Part shown: in pieces, positions 17,694-26,460 of the stretch
Layout: every line of letters starts with the position of its first letter
Numbering within the stretch: position 1 is the first letter of the stretch
The notes under the pieces: model-generated
Database searches by the model: none
What the model was told of the DNA's origin: nothing
Seen by the model: the letters and a program-made list of their open reading frames with translations, nothing else
NCBI GenBank assembly: GCA_963663675.1
Contig: OY760498.1
Location: 744,001-808,000 of the forward strand
Reading direction: 5' to 3'
Origin: CAINVV01 sp963663675
GTDB taxonomy: Bacteria; Bacteroidota; Bacteroidia; Bacteroidales; Prolixibacteraceae
DNA length: 64,000 bases
Translations under genes and position numbers: made by a program

Positions 17694-19193
17694 ATGAAAA
17701 AAACATATATCATCTCTTTTATAGCCCTGGTACTTGTAGGTTTTACAGGGTGTAAGAAAGATTTCCTGGTTGTTCAGCCGACACAATTTCTGACGGAACA
17801 ACAAGTTGCAGAGGCTGCTAAAAACAATCCTGATGTAGTGGCAGGCAGCATGAGTGGAATATATACGCTTATGTTTCAAACAGGCACTGGTGGGAGTAGC
17901 CCTCTAGCTCACGATGATTTTGGCCAAAAGGGATATGACATTTATAGCGATTTTTTGTCAAGCGATTTGGCTTTAACGGTTAGTGCCTATGGGTGGTATC
18001 GTAGTTTAACGGAATTCACAGTCACTTCTGACTATACCCAATTAGGTAATTATTATGTTTGGAGATACTATTACAGATTGATCAGATCAGCGAATTCAGT
18101 TATATCGGCTCTTGGCGGTAATGATGCAGTGCCGGAACTGGATGCAAATAAGCATATTATGGGGCAGGCTAAAGCGATGAGGGCTTATAGTTATTTTTAT
18201 TTGTCCCAATTTTTCGCTACCAGCTATAATCCTACAGAGAAAATTTTACCTGTTTATACAGATCCTATTCAGCCAAATCAACCTAAGAGTACTACCCAGG
18301 CTGTTTTTGATTTAATTGTAAAAGATTTGACTGAATCGGTTACTTTGCTGGAAACCTTTCAAAGAACCGGAAAGCACCAGATCAATAAGTATGTTGCCGA
18401 AGGAATGCTTGCGTATGTGTATGCATTAATGGGGGGAGACAATTATGCCAAAGCGAAAGATTTGACAGCCGATGTTATTGCAAGGGGTGGTTTTACAATT
18501 TTACCTGCCAGTGAAGTGGTTTTTGGGACAGATCCTAAAAAAGGCGGCTTCAATAATCTCAGCTCTCCATCCTGGATGTGGGGTGTGGATATTACCGCTG
18601 ACAATGGTCTTGATCTGGTTTCATGGTGGGGCCAAATGGATGCCTATACCTATAGCTACCAGTGGGCCGGCGATAGAAAGGCGATTGACAAAGGTCTCTA
18701 TGATGCTATTCCTGCGACTGATATCAGAAAGAAACAATTTTGGGTTAGCACTGACACCTATAATTTAACTCCAAGGAATAAGTTTTATGATCCGGGCAGA
18801 GCATTGGGCGGTCAGAGAACGATTACAACCGACTATGTTTACATGAGAGTGGAAGAAATGTATTTGCTGAATGCGGAAACTGCTGCGAAGAGTGGCGATG
18901 AGGCCACGGCAAAAGCAAGTTTAAAAGCTGTTTTAAATAATAGACTACCAAGCACGACTTATGTTGATGCACTTACCGGCCAAGCCTTGCAGGATGAAAT
19001 TTATCTTCAGACCAGGATCGAGTTATGGGGAGAGGGAAAAAGTTATTTAGCTATGAAGAGAAATCATGCAACCATAACACGTGGATCAAATCATCTATCC
19101 TATAAAGCTGTTCCTATCCCTTACAATGATCCCCGATTAACGTTCTCCATTCCGCAAAGTGAAGTACAAAACAATCCGTTTTTAAATAAATAA
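17694..19193 (+). CDS. SusD/RagB-family nutrient-binding outer membrane lipoprotein
   Basis: 499 residues with lipoprotein signal MKKTYIISFIALVLVGFTGC (Cys20). The helical TPR-rich SusD fold is indicated by DFLVVQPTQFLTEQQVA, the block AKAMRAYSYFYLSQFFATSYNP near 160-180, and the C-terminal domain with DYVYMRVEEMYLLNAETAAKSGDEATAKASL, ELWGEGKSYLAMKRN and the closing IPQSEVQNNPFLNK, all typical. SusD lids the SusC barrel from the cell surface and binds the substrate. It lies 40 bases after susC and 11 bases before the next lipoprotein gene; the three form one operon. Sequence divergence of these families prevents substrate prediction. Confidence 0.94.
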   Translation: MKKTYIISFIALVLVGFTGCKKDFLVVQPTQFLTEQQVAEAAKNNPDVVAGSMSGIYTLMFQTGTGGSSPLAHDDFGQKGYDIYSDFLSSDLALTVSAYGWYRSLTEFTVTSDYTQLGNYYVWRYYYRLIRSANSVISALGGNDAVPELDANKHIMGQAKAMRAYSYFYLSQFFATSYNPTEKILPVYTDPIQPNQPKSTTQAVFDLIVKDLTESVTLLETFQRTGKHQINKYVAEGMLAYVYALMGGDNYAKAKDLTADVIARGGFTILPASEVVFGTDPKKGGFNNLSSPSWMWGVDITADNGLDLVSWWGQMDAYTYSYQWAGDRKAIDKGLYDAIPATDIRKKQFWVSTDTYNLTPRNKFYDPGRALGGQRTITTDYVYMRVEEMYLLNAETAAKSGDEATAKASLKAVLNNRLPSTTYVDALTGQALQDEIYLQTRIELWGEGKSYLAMKRNHATITRGSNHLSYKAVPIPYNDPRLTFSIPQSEVQNNPFLNK

Positions 19194-19204
19194 ATAAATT
19201 TAGT

Positions 19205-20032
19205 ATGAAAAAATTAACAACTCTATTGCTGCTGATATTTTCTTTATTGGCATTCAATAATTGTTCGGATGATGTTATAGGGACAAAAGATCTCAATTAC
19301 ATAGCTTTTCAAGTAAACACACCAACGATTATAGTCGAAAAGAATGGTTCTACAACTGCTGATATTCACGTATATACTACCCAGGTTACAGGTTCAGACA
19401 GAACCTTTAATGTGACAGTGGTTACTGCCTCAACAACAGCAAATGCGACAACTTACAATGTACCTGCAACAGTAACTGTTCCGGCAAATTCAAATGACGG
19501 CATATTAACTATTACAGTGTCTGATACAAACCTGGGGGTAGATCCGGTAACATTGGGATTACAATTTGTGGCCAGCGAAGGTTTATTTACCGGAAGTAAA
19601 ACAACTTTGGTAATACAAAAACACTGCACGCTCAATATAAATGATTTCGTGGGCACTTATGCAGGCAATACTTACTATGGCCCAACAAAAGTTGTCACTT
19701 CATTAAGTAGCAGTGGTAAATTACAAATTACTGGTATTGGTGTAGCTTTTATTACTGGTTATTGGGGTGAAGTAATTACCTCTATGCAAACTTTGCCAAT
19801 GAATGTGGATGTAGCCACCGGCAATTTTACAATTGATCTGGCCAATTATATTACAACTACATATAATGGAGATCCTCAACCTGTTTATAAATTATCTGCA
19901 ACCGGAAATTTAAATGCTTGTTCAGGCACTATGTATTTGTACTATGATTTTGATCAGGAGGGCGTAGGATCTTATATTGCGGCTGGTTATGCTACCAAAG
20001 CTAAATTCACTGAAACAATTAAGCTGCAATAA
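19205..20032 (+). CDS. Surface lipoprotein of the SusCD unit (SusE/F position)
   Basis: 275 residues. Lipoprotein signal MKKLTTLLLLIFSLLAFNNC (Cys20). Residues 30-140 read as a Calx-beta or DUF1735-like Ig domain (VEKNGSTTADIHVYTTQVTGSDRTFNVTVV, then PATVTVPANSNDGILTITV). Residues 145-275 are a second beta-rich domain with a calycin-like pattern (DFVGTYAGNTYY, GKLQITGIG, ACSGTMYLYYDF). Its place directly after susD, 11 bases away, suggests an auxiliary surface glycan- or peptide-binding protein like SusE/SusF. No enzyme motif seen. Operon ends with the 46-bp palindrome at 20073-20118. Confidence 0.7.
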   Translation: MKKLTTLLLLIFSLLAFNNCSDDVIGTKDLNYIAFQVNTPTIIVEKNGSTTADIHVYTTQVTGSDRTFNVTVVTASTTANATTYNVPATVTVPANSNDGILTITVSDTNLGVDPVTLGLQFVASEGLFTGSKTTLVIQKHCTLNINDFVGTYAGNTYYGPTKVVTSLSSSGKLQITGIGVAFITGYWGEVITSMQTLPMNVDVATGNFTIDLANYITTTYNGDPQPVYKLSATGNLNACSGTMYLYYDFDQEGVGSYIAAGYATKAKFTETIKLQ

Positions 20033-20072
20033 TTAGACTTTACATCTATAAGGTATAAACTTACACTTTTGT

Positions 20073-20118
20073 ATTTGACCCAATTAAAAGGATAGCTATC
20101 CTTTTAATTGGGTCAAAT
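20073..20118. terminator. 46-bp perfect palindrome between convergent operons
   Basis: Every base from 20073 to 20118 pairs with its mirror; the centre is GGATAGCTATCC. It stands between the stop of the lipoprotein gene (20032, plus) and the stop of dnaB (20213, minus) and most likely ends transcription from both sides. The absence of any loop bases and of a clear T-tract is unusual for a terminator. Confidence 0.65.
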
Positions 20119-20212
20119 TATTTAACTTACTCAAGGTTAGCCGAGAAATGCCTGTTTTAAGCGGATTAAGCTGAATTGCATCGATGAGTCTAATCCAGGA
20201 TGAACGGACACT

Positions 20213-21775
20213 TTAGAAGGGTGTCTCATCGGTAAAACTGGAACCGGGTCGTCCAAAATCAGATTTGCCGTAATCGTTGTCCACACTGTTGAGTTCTGCA
20301 TTCATTTTGGATGAATAGATTCCGTTCCTTCCTTTGGGGTCGTGATGACTGCTGATTGAATTATCTTCCGGAGAAGATTCCAGATCACTGAAACGGGCCA
20401 GGTGTGCCTTGAAGGAGAGATGGAACTCACCAACAGCCCCGTTACGGTGCTTGGCAACGATGATCTCGGCTATGCCTTTCAGAGAATTGCCCTCCTGATC
20501 GTTCAGAATGCCATAATATTCCGGTCGGTGAATGAACATAACCATGTCTGCATCCTGTTCGATAGCCCCTGATTCACGCAAATCAGAAAGCTGGGGTCTT
20601 TTCCCTTCCCGCGATTCGACAGATCGGTTCAGCTGTGAAAGGGCAACAATAGGCACGTCGATCTCTTTGGCAATGGCTTTCAGGTTACGCGAGATCATAC
20701 TTACCTCCTGCTCGCGGTTGCCTCGTATATCGCCTCCTGCAGTCATCAGCTGAAGGTAGTCGACAATCACAATTCCAATATTGTATTGCATCTTCAATCG
20801 CCTGCATTTTGCCCTGAACTCGAATATAGACAGGGCAGGGGTATCGTCGATGAACAAAGGAGCTTCTTCCAGGTTCTTTAACTTTCGGTTGAAAACCTCC
20901 CATTCCCAATTTTCCAGTCGACCGCTTTTGATTTTGTCTGATCCCAGCTCAGTTTCAGCTGAAATTAACCTGTTCACTAGCTGCAGTGATGACATTTCAA
21001 GAGAAAAAACAGCTACCGGGACTTTGTGGATGGCTGCCATGTTCCGGGCCATGGTGAGTACGAATGCAGTTTTTCCCATAGCGGGCCTTGCAGCAATGAT
21101 GATCAGGTCAGTCTTTTGCCAACCGCCCGTAATATGGTCCAGTTTTGAAAATCCGGATGCGACCCCGCTAAGCCCGTCAGGTTTCTTGGCATTGATCTCA
21201 ATTTGTTCCACGGCTCTTTGCAGAAGTGGCTTGATAGGCTGGGATTCTTTGGTGATGTTTCCTTCAGTGACCTTAAACAGGGACGACTCAGCAAAATCAA
21301 TCAGGTCGTTCAGCTCCATGGAATCCTCGTAGGACTTGCTCTGAATTTCGGATGAAATCAGGATCAACGCTCGCTGAATGTATTTCTGGGCTATGATTCG
21401 CGCATGAAATTCTATGTGTGCCGCTGATGCGACACGGCTTGTCAGTTGGGTAATGTAGAGCGGACCTCCCACTTCATCAAGTTCTCCGCGGTTTTTTAAT
21501 GCCTGGGTCACAACAAGCAAGTCAATAGGTTTCTCCTTGGCTGCCAATTCCTGTATGGCATTAAAAATTTTTTTGTGTTCCTCCTTGTAGAAGCTTTCTG
21601 TTTTCAGAATCGACTGTACTGAATGGTAGGCATCCTTCTCCAGCATCAGGGCACCAAGTACAGCCTCCTCCACCTCAATGGCCTGTGGAGGGACTTTGCC
21701 ATAATAGGCATTCAGTTGTTCTATTGTGGTGACTGGTTTGTTTTTAGTTCGGTAGTTATTGGTAGGCTCAGCCAT
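20213..21775 (-). CDS. dnaB: Replicative DNA helicase DnaB
   Basis: 520 residues. N-terminal helical domain (25-130; PPQAIEVEEAVLGALMLEKDAYHSV), linker helix, then a RecA-like motor with Walker A in ARPAMGKTAF (about 229-238), Walker B in IVIVDYLQLM, motif H3 in SRNLKAIAKEIDVPIVALSQLNR and the arginine-finger region KHRNGAVGEFHLSF. It is the hexameric 5'-3' helicase at the replication fork. The Ser/Asp/Asn-rich tail (about 475-520) is probably disordered. No intein is inserted. The promoter at 21820-21850 is well formed and would give a leader of about 40 bases, so dnaB has its own transcript, separate from ddl 315 bases upstream. Confidence 0.97.
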   Translation of the reverse strand: MAEPTNNYRTKNKPVTTIEQLNAYYGKVPPQAIEVEEAVLGALMLEKDAYHSVQSILKTESFYKEEHKKIFNAIQELAAKEKPIDLLVVTQALKNRGELDEVGGPLYITQLTSRVASAAHIEFHARIIAQKYIQRALILISSEIQSKSYEDSMELNDLIDFAESSLFKVTEGNITKESQPIKPLLQRAVEQIEINAKKPDGLSGVASGFSKLDHITGGWQKTDLIIIAARPAMGKTAFVLTMARNMAAIHKVPVAVFSLEMSSLQLVNRLISAETELGSDKIKSGRLENWEWEVFNRKLKNLEEAPLFIDDTPALSIFEFRAKCRRLKMQYNIGIVIVDYLQLMTAGGDIRGNREQEVSMISRNLKAIAKEIDVPIVALSQLNRSVESREGKRPQLSDLRESGAIEQDADMVMFIHRPEYYGILNDQEGNSLKGIAEIIVAKHRNGAVGEFHLSFKAHLARFSDLESSPEDNSISSHHDPKGRNGIYSSKMNAELNSVDNDYGKSDFGRPGSSFTDETPF

Positions 21776-21819
21776 AAAGCGGTATAAATCAGATAGTATT
21801 TTTATTGACAGCGATTATT

Positions 21820-21850
21820 CAAAGGTAGTCACAGGAACCAAAAAACAATA
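21820..21850 (-). promoter_or_regulatory. dnaB promoter
   Basis: On the minus strand, ATTG (21850-21847), a 19-base spacer and TACCTTTG (21827-21820) fit the Bacteroidota -33/-7 pattern. The rest of the gap 21776-22090 between dnaB and ddl shows no gene. Confidence 0.6.
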
Positions 21851-22090
21851 ATTTTTTTTTGATTGGAATAAGTCAGACTAGTGATGCCTGATTCAGTAAT
21901 TTGATAAGTTATGAACAGATTTGAACACCTGTTATAAACAAATTGTCGATAAATTGTTGCGAAGATCTGAAGATTGAAACATTTCATTTTTGTTTCATGA
22001 CCGTAGAATTGCTACCGATCACTTCTGCAAATCCTCTGAATCCGGGTAAATCATTTATTGTTAGGGATCATTCCGGATTGGATTGTAGCT

Positions 22091-23074
22091 TTAGACTTCC
22101 AGGCTGTCCCGGATGATTTCAGTGAGCAGTTCTGTTAATACCAGTCCGGCTGCATTAATTTGCTGAGGGATAAAGCTTGTAGCAGTCATGCCGGGTATGG
22201 TATTGATCTCCAAGAAGTAAAAAATCTGATCTTTAAGAATATAATCCACCCTGACAATCCCCTTGCAGTTGCAAAGATCATAGATTTCTGATGAAAGTTT
22301 CTGAATTTTATCTGTCAGTTCATCGCTGATCCTCGCAGGAGTTATTTCATCAGCCATCCCCGGGGTGTATTTGGCCTCATAATCGAAAAATTCATTCTTC
22401 GGGATTACCTCTGTTACAGGTAGGACCAGTTTTCTCCTGGAAGTTTTAACAACGCCACATGTAAATTCCTTTCCTTCAATGAATTGTTCGATCAGTACTT
22501 CGGGACTTTCATCAAGTGCTTTGTTTACCGCATCGAGGAGTTGCTCCACTTTTTTCACCTTGGTGACTCCAAAACTGGAACCTCCGGCACTTGGTTTAAC
22601 AAAAAGAGGCAGGGAAAGATCTTTTACAATTTTAGCCGGATCAAATTTTTCTCCTGCCAGGATCCTCATTGACTTTGCGATTGTAATTCCGTAGGATTGG
22701 AGGTATTTGTTGCAGAAGTTTTTATTGAAAGTAAGTGCTGACGACTGTACTCCACAGGAAGAATAGGGGATTCCCAGCATTTCGAAATATCCCTGCAGAT
22801 TCCCGTCTTCACCGGGAGTGCCGTGAATCATTATATATGCATACTCCAAAATTATCTTTTCACCATTGAAAAGGAATGAAAAATTGGCTCTGTCAATTTC
22901 TGCAATGGTAATATCTCCATCCAGGACAACCCATTTCCCGTCTTTGATGAAAACCAACCATGGATTAAAAAGGTTGCGGTCTATGGCAGTAAAGACATTA
23001 GCTCCGCTTTTCAGGGAGACAACATATTCGGAGGAATCCCCTCCGGTCACGACTGCGATGTTTCTCAAATGCAT
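22091..23074 (-). CDS. ddl: D-alanine-D-alanine ligase
   Basis: 327 residues with the ATP-grasp fold: N-terminal VVTGGDSSEYVVSLKSG, YIMIHGTPGEDGNLQGYFEMLGIPYSSCGVQSSALTFNK, the central LFVKPSAGGSSFGVTKV, IEQFIEGKEFTCGVV and the C-terminal metal site FLEINTIPGMTATSFIPQQ. It condenses two D-Ala for peptidoglycan precursors; the D-Ala comes from the racemase half of the fusion at 8.0-10.5 kb, whose MurF half uses the product. In the subfamily position that sets D-Ala versus D-lactate the sequence looks like an ordinary D-Ala ligase, though I cannot align it. It is downstream of rluD on the same strand, 129 bases away, in the order PASTA-rluD-ddl common in this phylum. Confidence 0.95.
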   Translation of the reverse strand: MHLRNIAVVTGGDSSEYVVSLKSGANVFTAIDRNLFNPWLVFIKDGKWVVLDGDITIAEIDRANFSFLFNGEKIILEYAYIMIHGTPGEDGNLQGYFEMLGIPYSSCGVQSSALTFNKNFCNKYLQSYGITIAKSMRILAGEKFDPAKIVKDLSLPLFVKPSAGGSSFGVTKVKKVEQLLDAVNKALDESPEVLIEQFIEGKEFTCGVVKTSRRKLVLPVTEVIPKNEFFDYEAKYTPGMADEITPARISDELTDKIQKLSSEIYDLCNCKGIVRVDYILKDQIFYFLEINTIPGMTATSFIPQQINAAGLVLTELLTEIIRDSLEV

Positions 23075-23203
23075 ATAATTCGTTTTTTATTCGTCCCCGG
23101 TTCAGCGTAGGAATCCCCGGGATTAACTTCCTATTTGTAATCGTTTATTCCCGCGGGTTTCAAAGTTTATAATTACAAAAAATATTTAAATTTCTCAACT
23201 ATT

Positions 23204-24277
23204 TCAGGAATCTTTTGGGTCCCGGTTAGCAAGGTAGTTTCTCCATTTATCAATAACAATCTTCATGTCTTCGGGCAGTTCAGAGTCAAAAAGCATTTCT
23301 TCGTGCGTTACCGGATGAATAAAACCCAGTGTTTTGGCATGTAAAGCCTGTCGGGGCAGCAGTGTGAAGCAGTTTTCGACAAACTGCTTGTATTTGGAGA
23401 AAGTTGTGCCCTTTAGTATTTTATCACCACCGTAAATATCGTCGTTGAACAACGGATGGCCAATTTCTTTCATGTGTACCCTGATCTGGTGCGTTCGTCC
23501 GGTTTCCAGTACGCATTCCACGAGGTTGACATACCCCAGCCGTTCCAGTACGCGGTAATGCGTGACCGCTGGTTTTCCATGATCTCCGTTAGGGTAAACG
23601 GTAAAAACCTGGCGGTCTCGGGTGCTTCGGCCAATGTTTCCCTCGATGGTTCCTGTTTCTGAAGCCAGGTTTCCCCAAACAAGTGCGACATATTTGCGCT
23701 GGGTTGTTTTACGGAAAAATTGCATGGCCAGGTTGAGCTTGGCATGCTCAGTTTTAGCAACCAGCAATAACCCGGAAGTATTTTTATCTATTCTGTGCAC
23801 CAATCCCGGCCTGGGGTCATCACCTCCATACAAAGGGAGGCCTTTAAACCTGAAAGCCAGTGCATTAACAAGAGTTCCGGAATAATTTCCGTGTCCTGGA
23901 TGCACAACGAGGCCCGGAGGTTTGTTGACTATCAGCAATTCCTCATCTTCAAAGACAATATTGAGCGGAATATCTTCAGGAAGGATTTTCAGTTCCCTTC
24001 GGGGATAGTCCATTACGACCGTCACCTCGTCGTTGGGCTTGACTTTGTAATTGGATTTGACTGGCTTACCATTTACCAGGATGCTTTCAGCCTCGGCTGC
24101 CATCTGGATCCTGTTGCGGGAGGTCCCCACAATACGGTTGGCAAGAAACTTGTCGACCCGCATAAGTCCCTGTCCCGGATCAGCAATGAACCGGTGATGT
24201 TCAAACTGTCCGGCAATTTCTTCATTCTCTTCTGAGAAATCATTCTCATCAAAGATGTTGGGATCGTTCAGGCTCAT
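23204..24277 (-). CDS. rluD: RluD-type 23S rRNA pseudouridine synthase
   Basis: 357 residues. S4 RNA-binding domain at about 38-90 (MRVDKFLANRIVGTSRNRIQ), then the RluA/RluD catalytic domain: LLIVNKPPGLVVHPGHGN, the catalytic aspartate Asp164 in GLVHRIDKNTSGLL, and the C-terminal TGRTHQIRVHMKEIGHPLFND and RQALHAKTLGF. Family members convert uridines of helix 69 in 23S rRNA (E. coli 1911, 1915, 1917) to pseudouridine. An acidic N-terminal extension of about 35 residues precedes S4. The ATG shares ATGA with the stop of the PASTA gene, so translation is coupled; I infer co-transcription with it and probably ddl. Confidence 0.94.
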   Translation of the reverse strand: MSLNDPNIFDENDFSEENEEIAGQFEHHRFIADPGQGLMRVDKFLANRIVGTSRNRIQMAAEAESILVNGKPVKSNYKVKPNDEVTVVMDYPRRELKILPEDIPLNIVFEDEELLIVNKPPGLVVHPGHGNYSGTLVNALAFRFKGLPLYGGDDPRPGLVHRIDKNTSGLLLVAKTEHAKLNLAMQFFRKTTQRKYVALVWGNLASETGTIEGNIGRSTRDRQVFTVYPNGDHGKPAVTHYRVLERLGYVNLVECVLETGRTHQIRVHMKEIGHPLFNDDIYGGDKILKGTTFSKYKQFVENCFTLLPRQALHAKTLGFIHPVTHEEMLFDSELPEDMKIVIDKWRNYLANRDPKDS

Positions 24278-25074
24278 GGAAGTGGTATGCCGGATTCATC
24301 CTTCGCCTTCAGCGAAAAGACAAGATTAATGATGCTGCCGGACGGAACTATCATGGTAGAATCGGCTGCCGGCATCTGTGTGACTACTTTGGCAGCAACA
24401 GAGTCTTCATGTGAAACAATTGTCTCATCGAATGTGACAGTTCCTGCCTGCAATTGATGTAATTCGATGATTATTTGCGCTTCGGCGAAGGTCAACCCTG
24501 AAAAATCGGGAATGAAAGTCTCATTGCTTCCTATATTAAGGCCAACGACGAGGTCGATGGAAGAGCCGCTGTCCAGATGTGAACCCGGCGCGACCGGAAC
24601 CCTGTTATTTTTTTGTTCAAGAACCAAATCGTTGAATTCGGAAGGCCGGAACTCAACTTTTCCGACAACAAAGCCTTTTGATTCAAGCAGAACCTTGGCT
24701 TGCCGGAGTGATATATCTGTCAGTTTTGGCACCTCTTCCTGCCCGGGAACAGAAGAGACCAATGTCAGGGAAATCATTCTGCCGGATTTTACCTTATGAC
24801 CGGATCCCGGATTTTGCATCAGGATAGTCCCGGCAGGTCTGCCTGCCCTGTAGACAGAATCTTCCACCCCGATCCGTAAATTCATCTTTTTCGCAACCCT
24901 ATTCGCATGCTCCATTGTCATTCCGGAAAAATCCGGTACTGCAATACTTTCCCCGCGATGGGTGTACAACGATAATATTTTCATGGTGATCCAGAGCAGA
25001 ACAATGGTCAGGAGGATTGCCAGCAAAAAGTGTTTTCTGAATGTCTTGCTCAGGAGGAATTCCTTTAGGGCCAT
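24274..25074 (-). CDS. Membrane-anchored protein with three PASTA domains, no kinase
   Basis: 266 residues. A short basic cytoplasmic N-terminus, one transmembrane helix at about 16-37 (HFLLAILLTIVLLWITMKIL) and then three PASTA domains, about 43-107, 112-178 and 185-257; each starts with a VPDFSGM-, VPKLTDI- or IPDFSGL-type motif followed by an (H/R)(A)xxxxxxxxL helix. PASTA domains bind peptidoglycan stem peptides or muropeptides in the periplasm. In Firmicutes they sit on Ser/Thr kinases or PBP2x; here no such domain is attached, a form common in Bacteroidota whose partner is unknown. Its stop overlaps the rluD start (ATGA), and ddl follows, so a link with wall synthesis is plausible. Confidence 0.85.
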   Translation of the reverse strand: MALKEFLLSKTFRKHFLLAILLTIVLLWITMKILSLYTHRGESIAVPDFSGMTMEHANRVAKKMNLRIGVEDSVYRAGRPAGTILMQNPGSGHKVKSGRMISLTLVSSVPGQEEVPKLTDISLRQAKVLLESKGFVVGKVEFRPSEFNDLVLEQKNNRVPVAPGSHLDSGSSIDLVVGLNIGSNETFIPDFSGLTFAEAQIIIELHQLQAGTVTFDETIVSHEDSVAAKVVTQMPAADSTMIVPSGSIINLVFSLKAKDESGIPLP

Positions 25075-25122
25075 AGATCAATAACTTGATTGTTGAATGT
25101 AAAATTAAACTTTATTCTCAAG

Positions 25123-25217
25123 AGAGTGATGAATTATGAGTGATGAATTATTGTGCCTGGTTGAATATTGTCATCCGGCTTTTCACTCATCATTCATCAC
25201 TCATAATTCTTTATCAC
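25123..25217. repeat. Two heptamer arrays in opposite orientation (hairpin) overlapping the mqnE stop
   Basis: On the minus strand 25150-25123 reads TAATTCA, TCACTCA, TAATTCA, TCACTCT. On the plus strand 25183-25217 reads TCACTCA, TCATTCA, TCACTCA, TAATTCT, TTATCAC. The arms share an 18-base perfect complement and can form a long hairpin. The mqnE stop codon (25199-25197) and its last codons are built from these units. A terminator role for mqnE is possible; no T-tract follows. Confidence 0.75.
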
Positions 25218-26324
25218 ATTATACAGTGTGTCCCTTTCGACTGCAACAAGGCCTGCATTCTGAATCATCTCCACCAGTTGATTCGTTGAGGCAACAGGAG
25301 ATTGTTCTTCAGAACCTGCCATGGAATAGATTTTAGTTGTGTCGTCGATGGTCCCGTCCAGATCGTCCACGCCAAAAGCAAGTGACAATTGGGCCACTTT
25401 TTTCCCGATCATAGGCCAGTAGGCTTTCAAGTGAGGTATATTATCCAGGAAAATTCGGGAGACGGCATAATTTTTCAGGTCTTCGATAGTGGTTGTCTCT
25501 TCAACGAAGGAGAACCTGTTGTTGTAGTGCTTAAATTTCAAGGGAATAAATGCATTGAAACCTCCTGTTTCGTCCTGGAGGGTTCGCAGCCGGTTGAGAT
25601 GGTCAATACGGTGTGTATAATCTTCCAGCAGGCCGTAGAGCATGGTCGAATTGGTTGGAATGCCCAGCTGGTGGGCAATACGGTGGATATTCAGCCATCC
25701 CCCGGAACCTGTTTTGTCAGGACAGATTTTGGCCCTGAGTCCTTCGTCGAAAATTTCGGCACCTCCGCCCGGCATCGAAACCAGTCCGGCATCTTTCAGC
25801 AAACTTAATCCTTCTCTGACATCTACCGAAGCAAACTGGCACATCGCATCAATCTCGACTGCGGTAAAGGCTTTGATTTGCACATCAGGGACTATCTTTT
25901 TAATTTCCCGGATCATATCGGCATAGAAAAATACATCCCTGTCAGGATGAACTCCTCCGACGATATGGATTTCGGTTATTCCGGACAATGCATGGCTCTC
26001 TGCCAGCTTTACCAGTTCGTCAATCCCGTATTCCCAGCATCCTTCCTCTCCTTTTTTGCGCCGGTAGGAACAGAAAGCACAGTGGTTTACACAGATGTTT
26101 GTGGGCTCGAGGTGGATGTTCCGGTTGAAAAAAACCTGTCTGCCGTTGATCTTTTGCCGGACATTGTCGGCCAGAACTGCTAAAAAGGGCAGGGAACCTT
26201 CACTGAATAGGAGTACGCCCTCTTCACTGGAGATTCGTTCTCCAGCTGCAACTTTTTCAGCAACTTTTTCCAATGGACCGGTGAGATCAGAATGCTCTAA
26301 AAGTGAAAATATGGTAGAAGACAT
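25197..26324 (-). CDS. mqnE: Aminofutalosine synthase MqnE (radical SAM)
   Basis: 375 residues. The radical SAM cluster site is CVNHCAFC (C-x3-C-x2-C, about residues 77-84), preceded by NRNIHLEPTNI and followed by SYRRKKGEEG. Further MqnE marks are HIVGGVHPD, IKAFTAVEI, GLVSMPGGGAEIF, GIPTNSTMLYGLLED and ETGGFNAFIPLKF. MqnE joins the carboxyvinyl benzoate from chorismate to SAM, giving aminofutalosine, the first committed intermediate of the futalosine menaquinone path. MqnC is related, but the KAFTAVE and PGGGAEIF blocks fit MqnE better. No other mqn gene is in the window. A -7 box TATATTTG reads at 26362-26355. The last codons overlap a heptamer array. Confidence 0.9.
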   Translation of the reverse strand: MSSTIFSLLEHSDLTGPLEKVAEKVAAGERISSEEGVLLFSEGSLPFLAVLADNVRQKINGRQVFFNRNIHLEPTNICVNHCAFCSYRRKKGEEGCWEYGIDELVKLAESHALSGITEIHIVGGVHPDRDVFFYADMIREIKKIVPDVQIKAFTAVEIDAMCQFASVDVREGLSLLKDAGLVSMPGGGAEIFDEGLRAKICPDKTGSGGWLNIHRIAHQLGIPTNSTMLYGLLEDYTHRIDHLNRLRTLQDETGGFNAFIPLKFKHYNNRFSFVEETTTIEDLKNYAVSRIFLDNIPHLKAYWPMIGKKVAQLSLAFGVDDLDGTIDDTTKIYSMAGSEEQSPVASTNQLVEMIQNAGLVAVERDTLYNVIKNYE

Positions 26325-26401
26325 AATAAATTTAATTGCCAGTGACTAATGCGGCAAATATACCGATTTTGAAAGATTAATGTTTTCTCCGGCTAAAAAC
26401 A

Positions 26402-26434
26402 CAAAAGGTAAAGAATCCAGTTCTTTACCTTTTG
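26402..26434 (-). terminator. rpmH intrinsic terminator
   Basis: A 14-bp perfect stem (26402-26415 with 26421-26434, loop TCCAG on the plus strand) is followed on the minus strand by TGTTTTTAGCC, a T-tract. It stands 27 bases after the rpmH stop. Confidence 0.85.
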
Positions 26435-26460
26435 CCTATCACTTTTGTGGTGAATGGATA

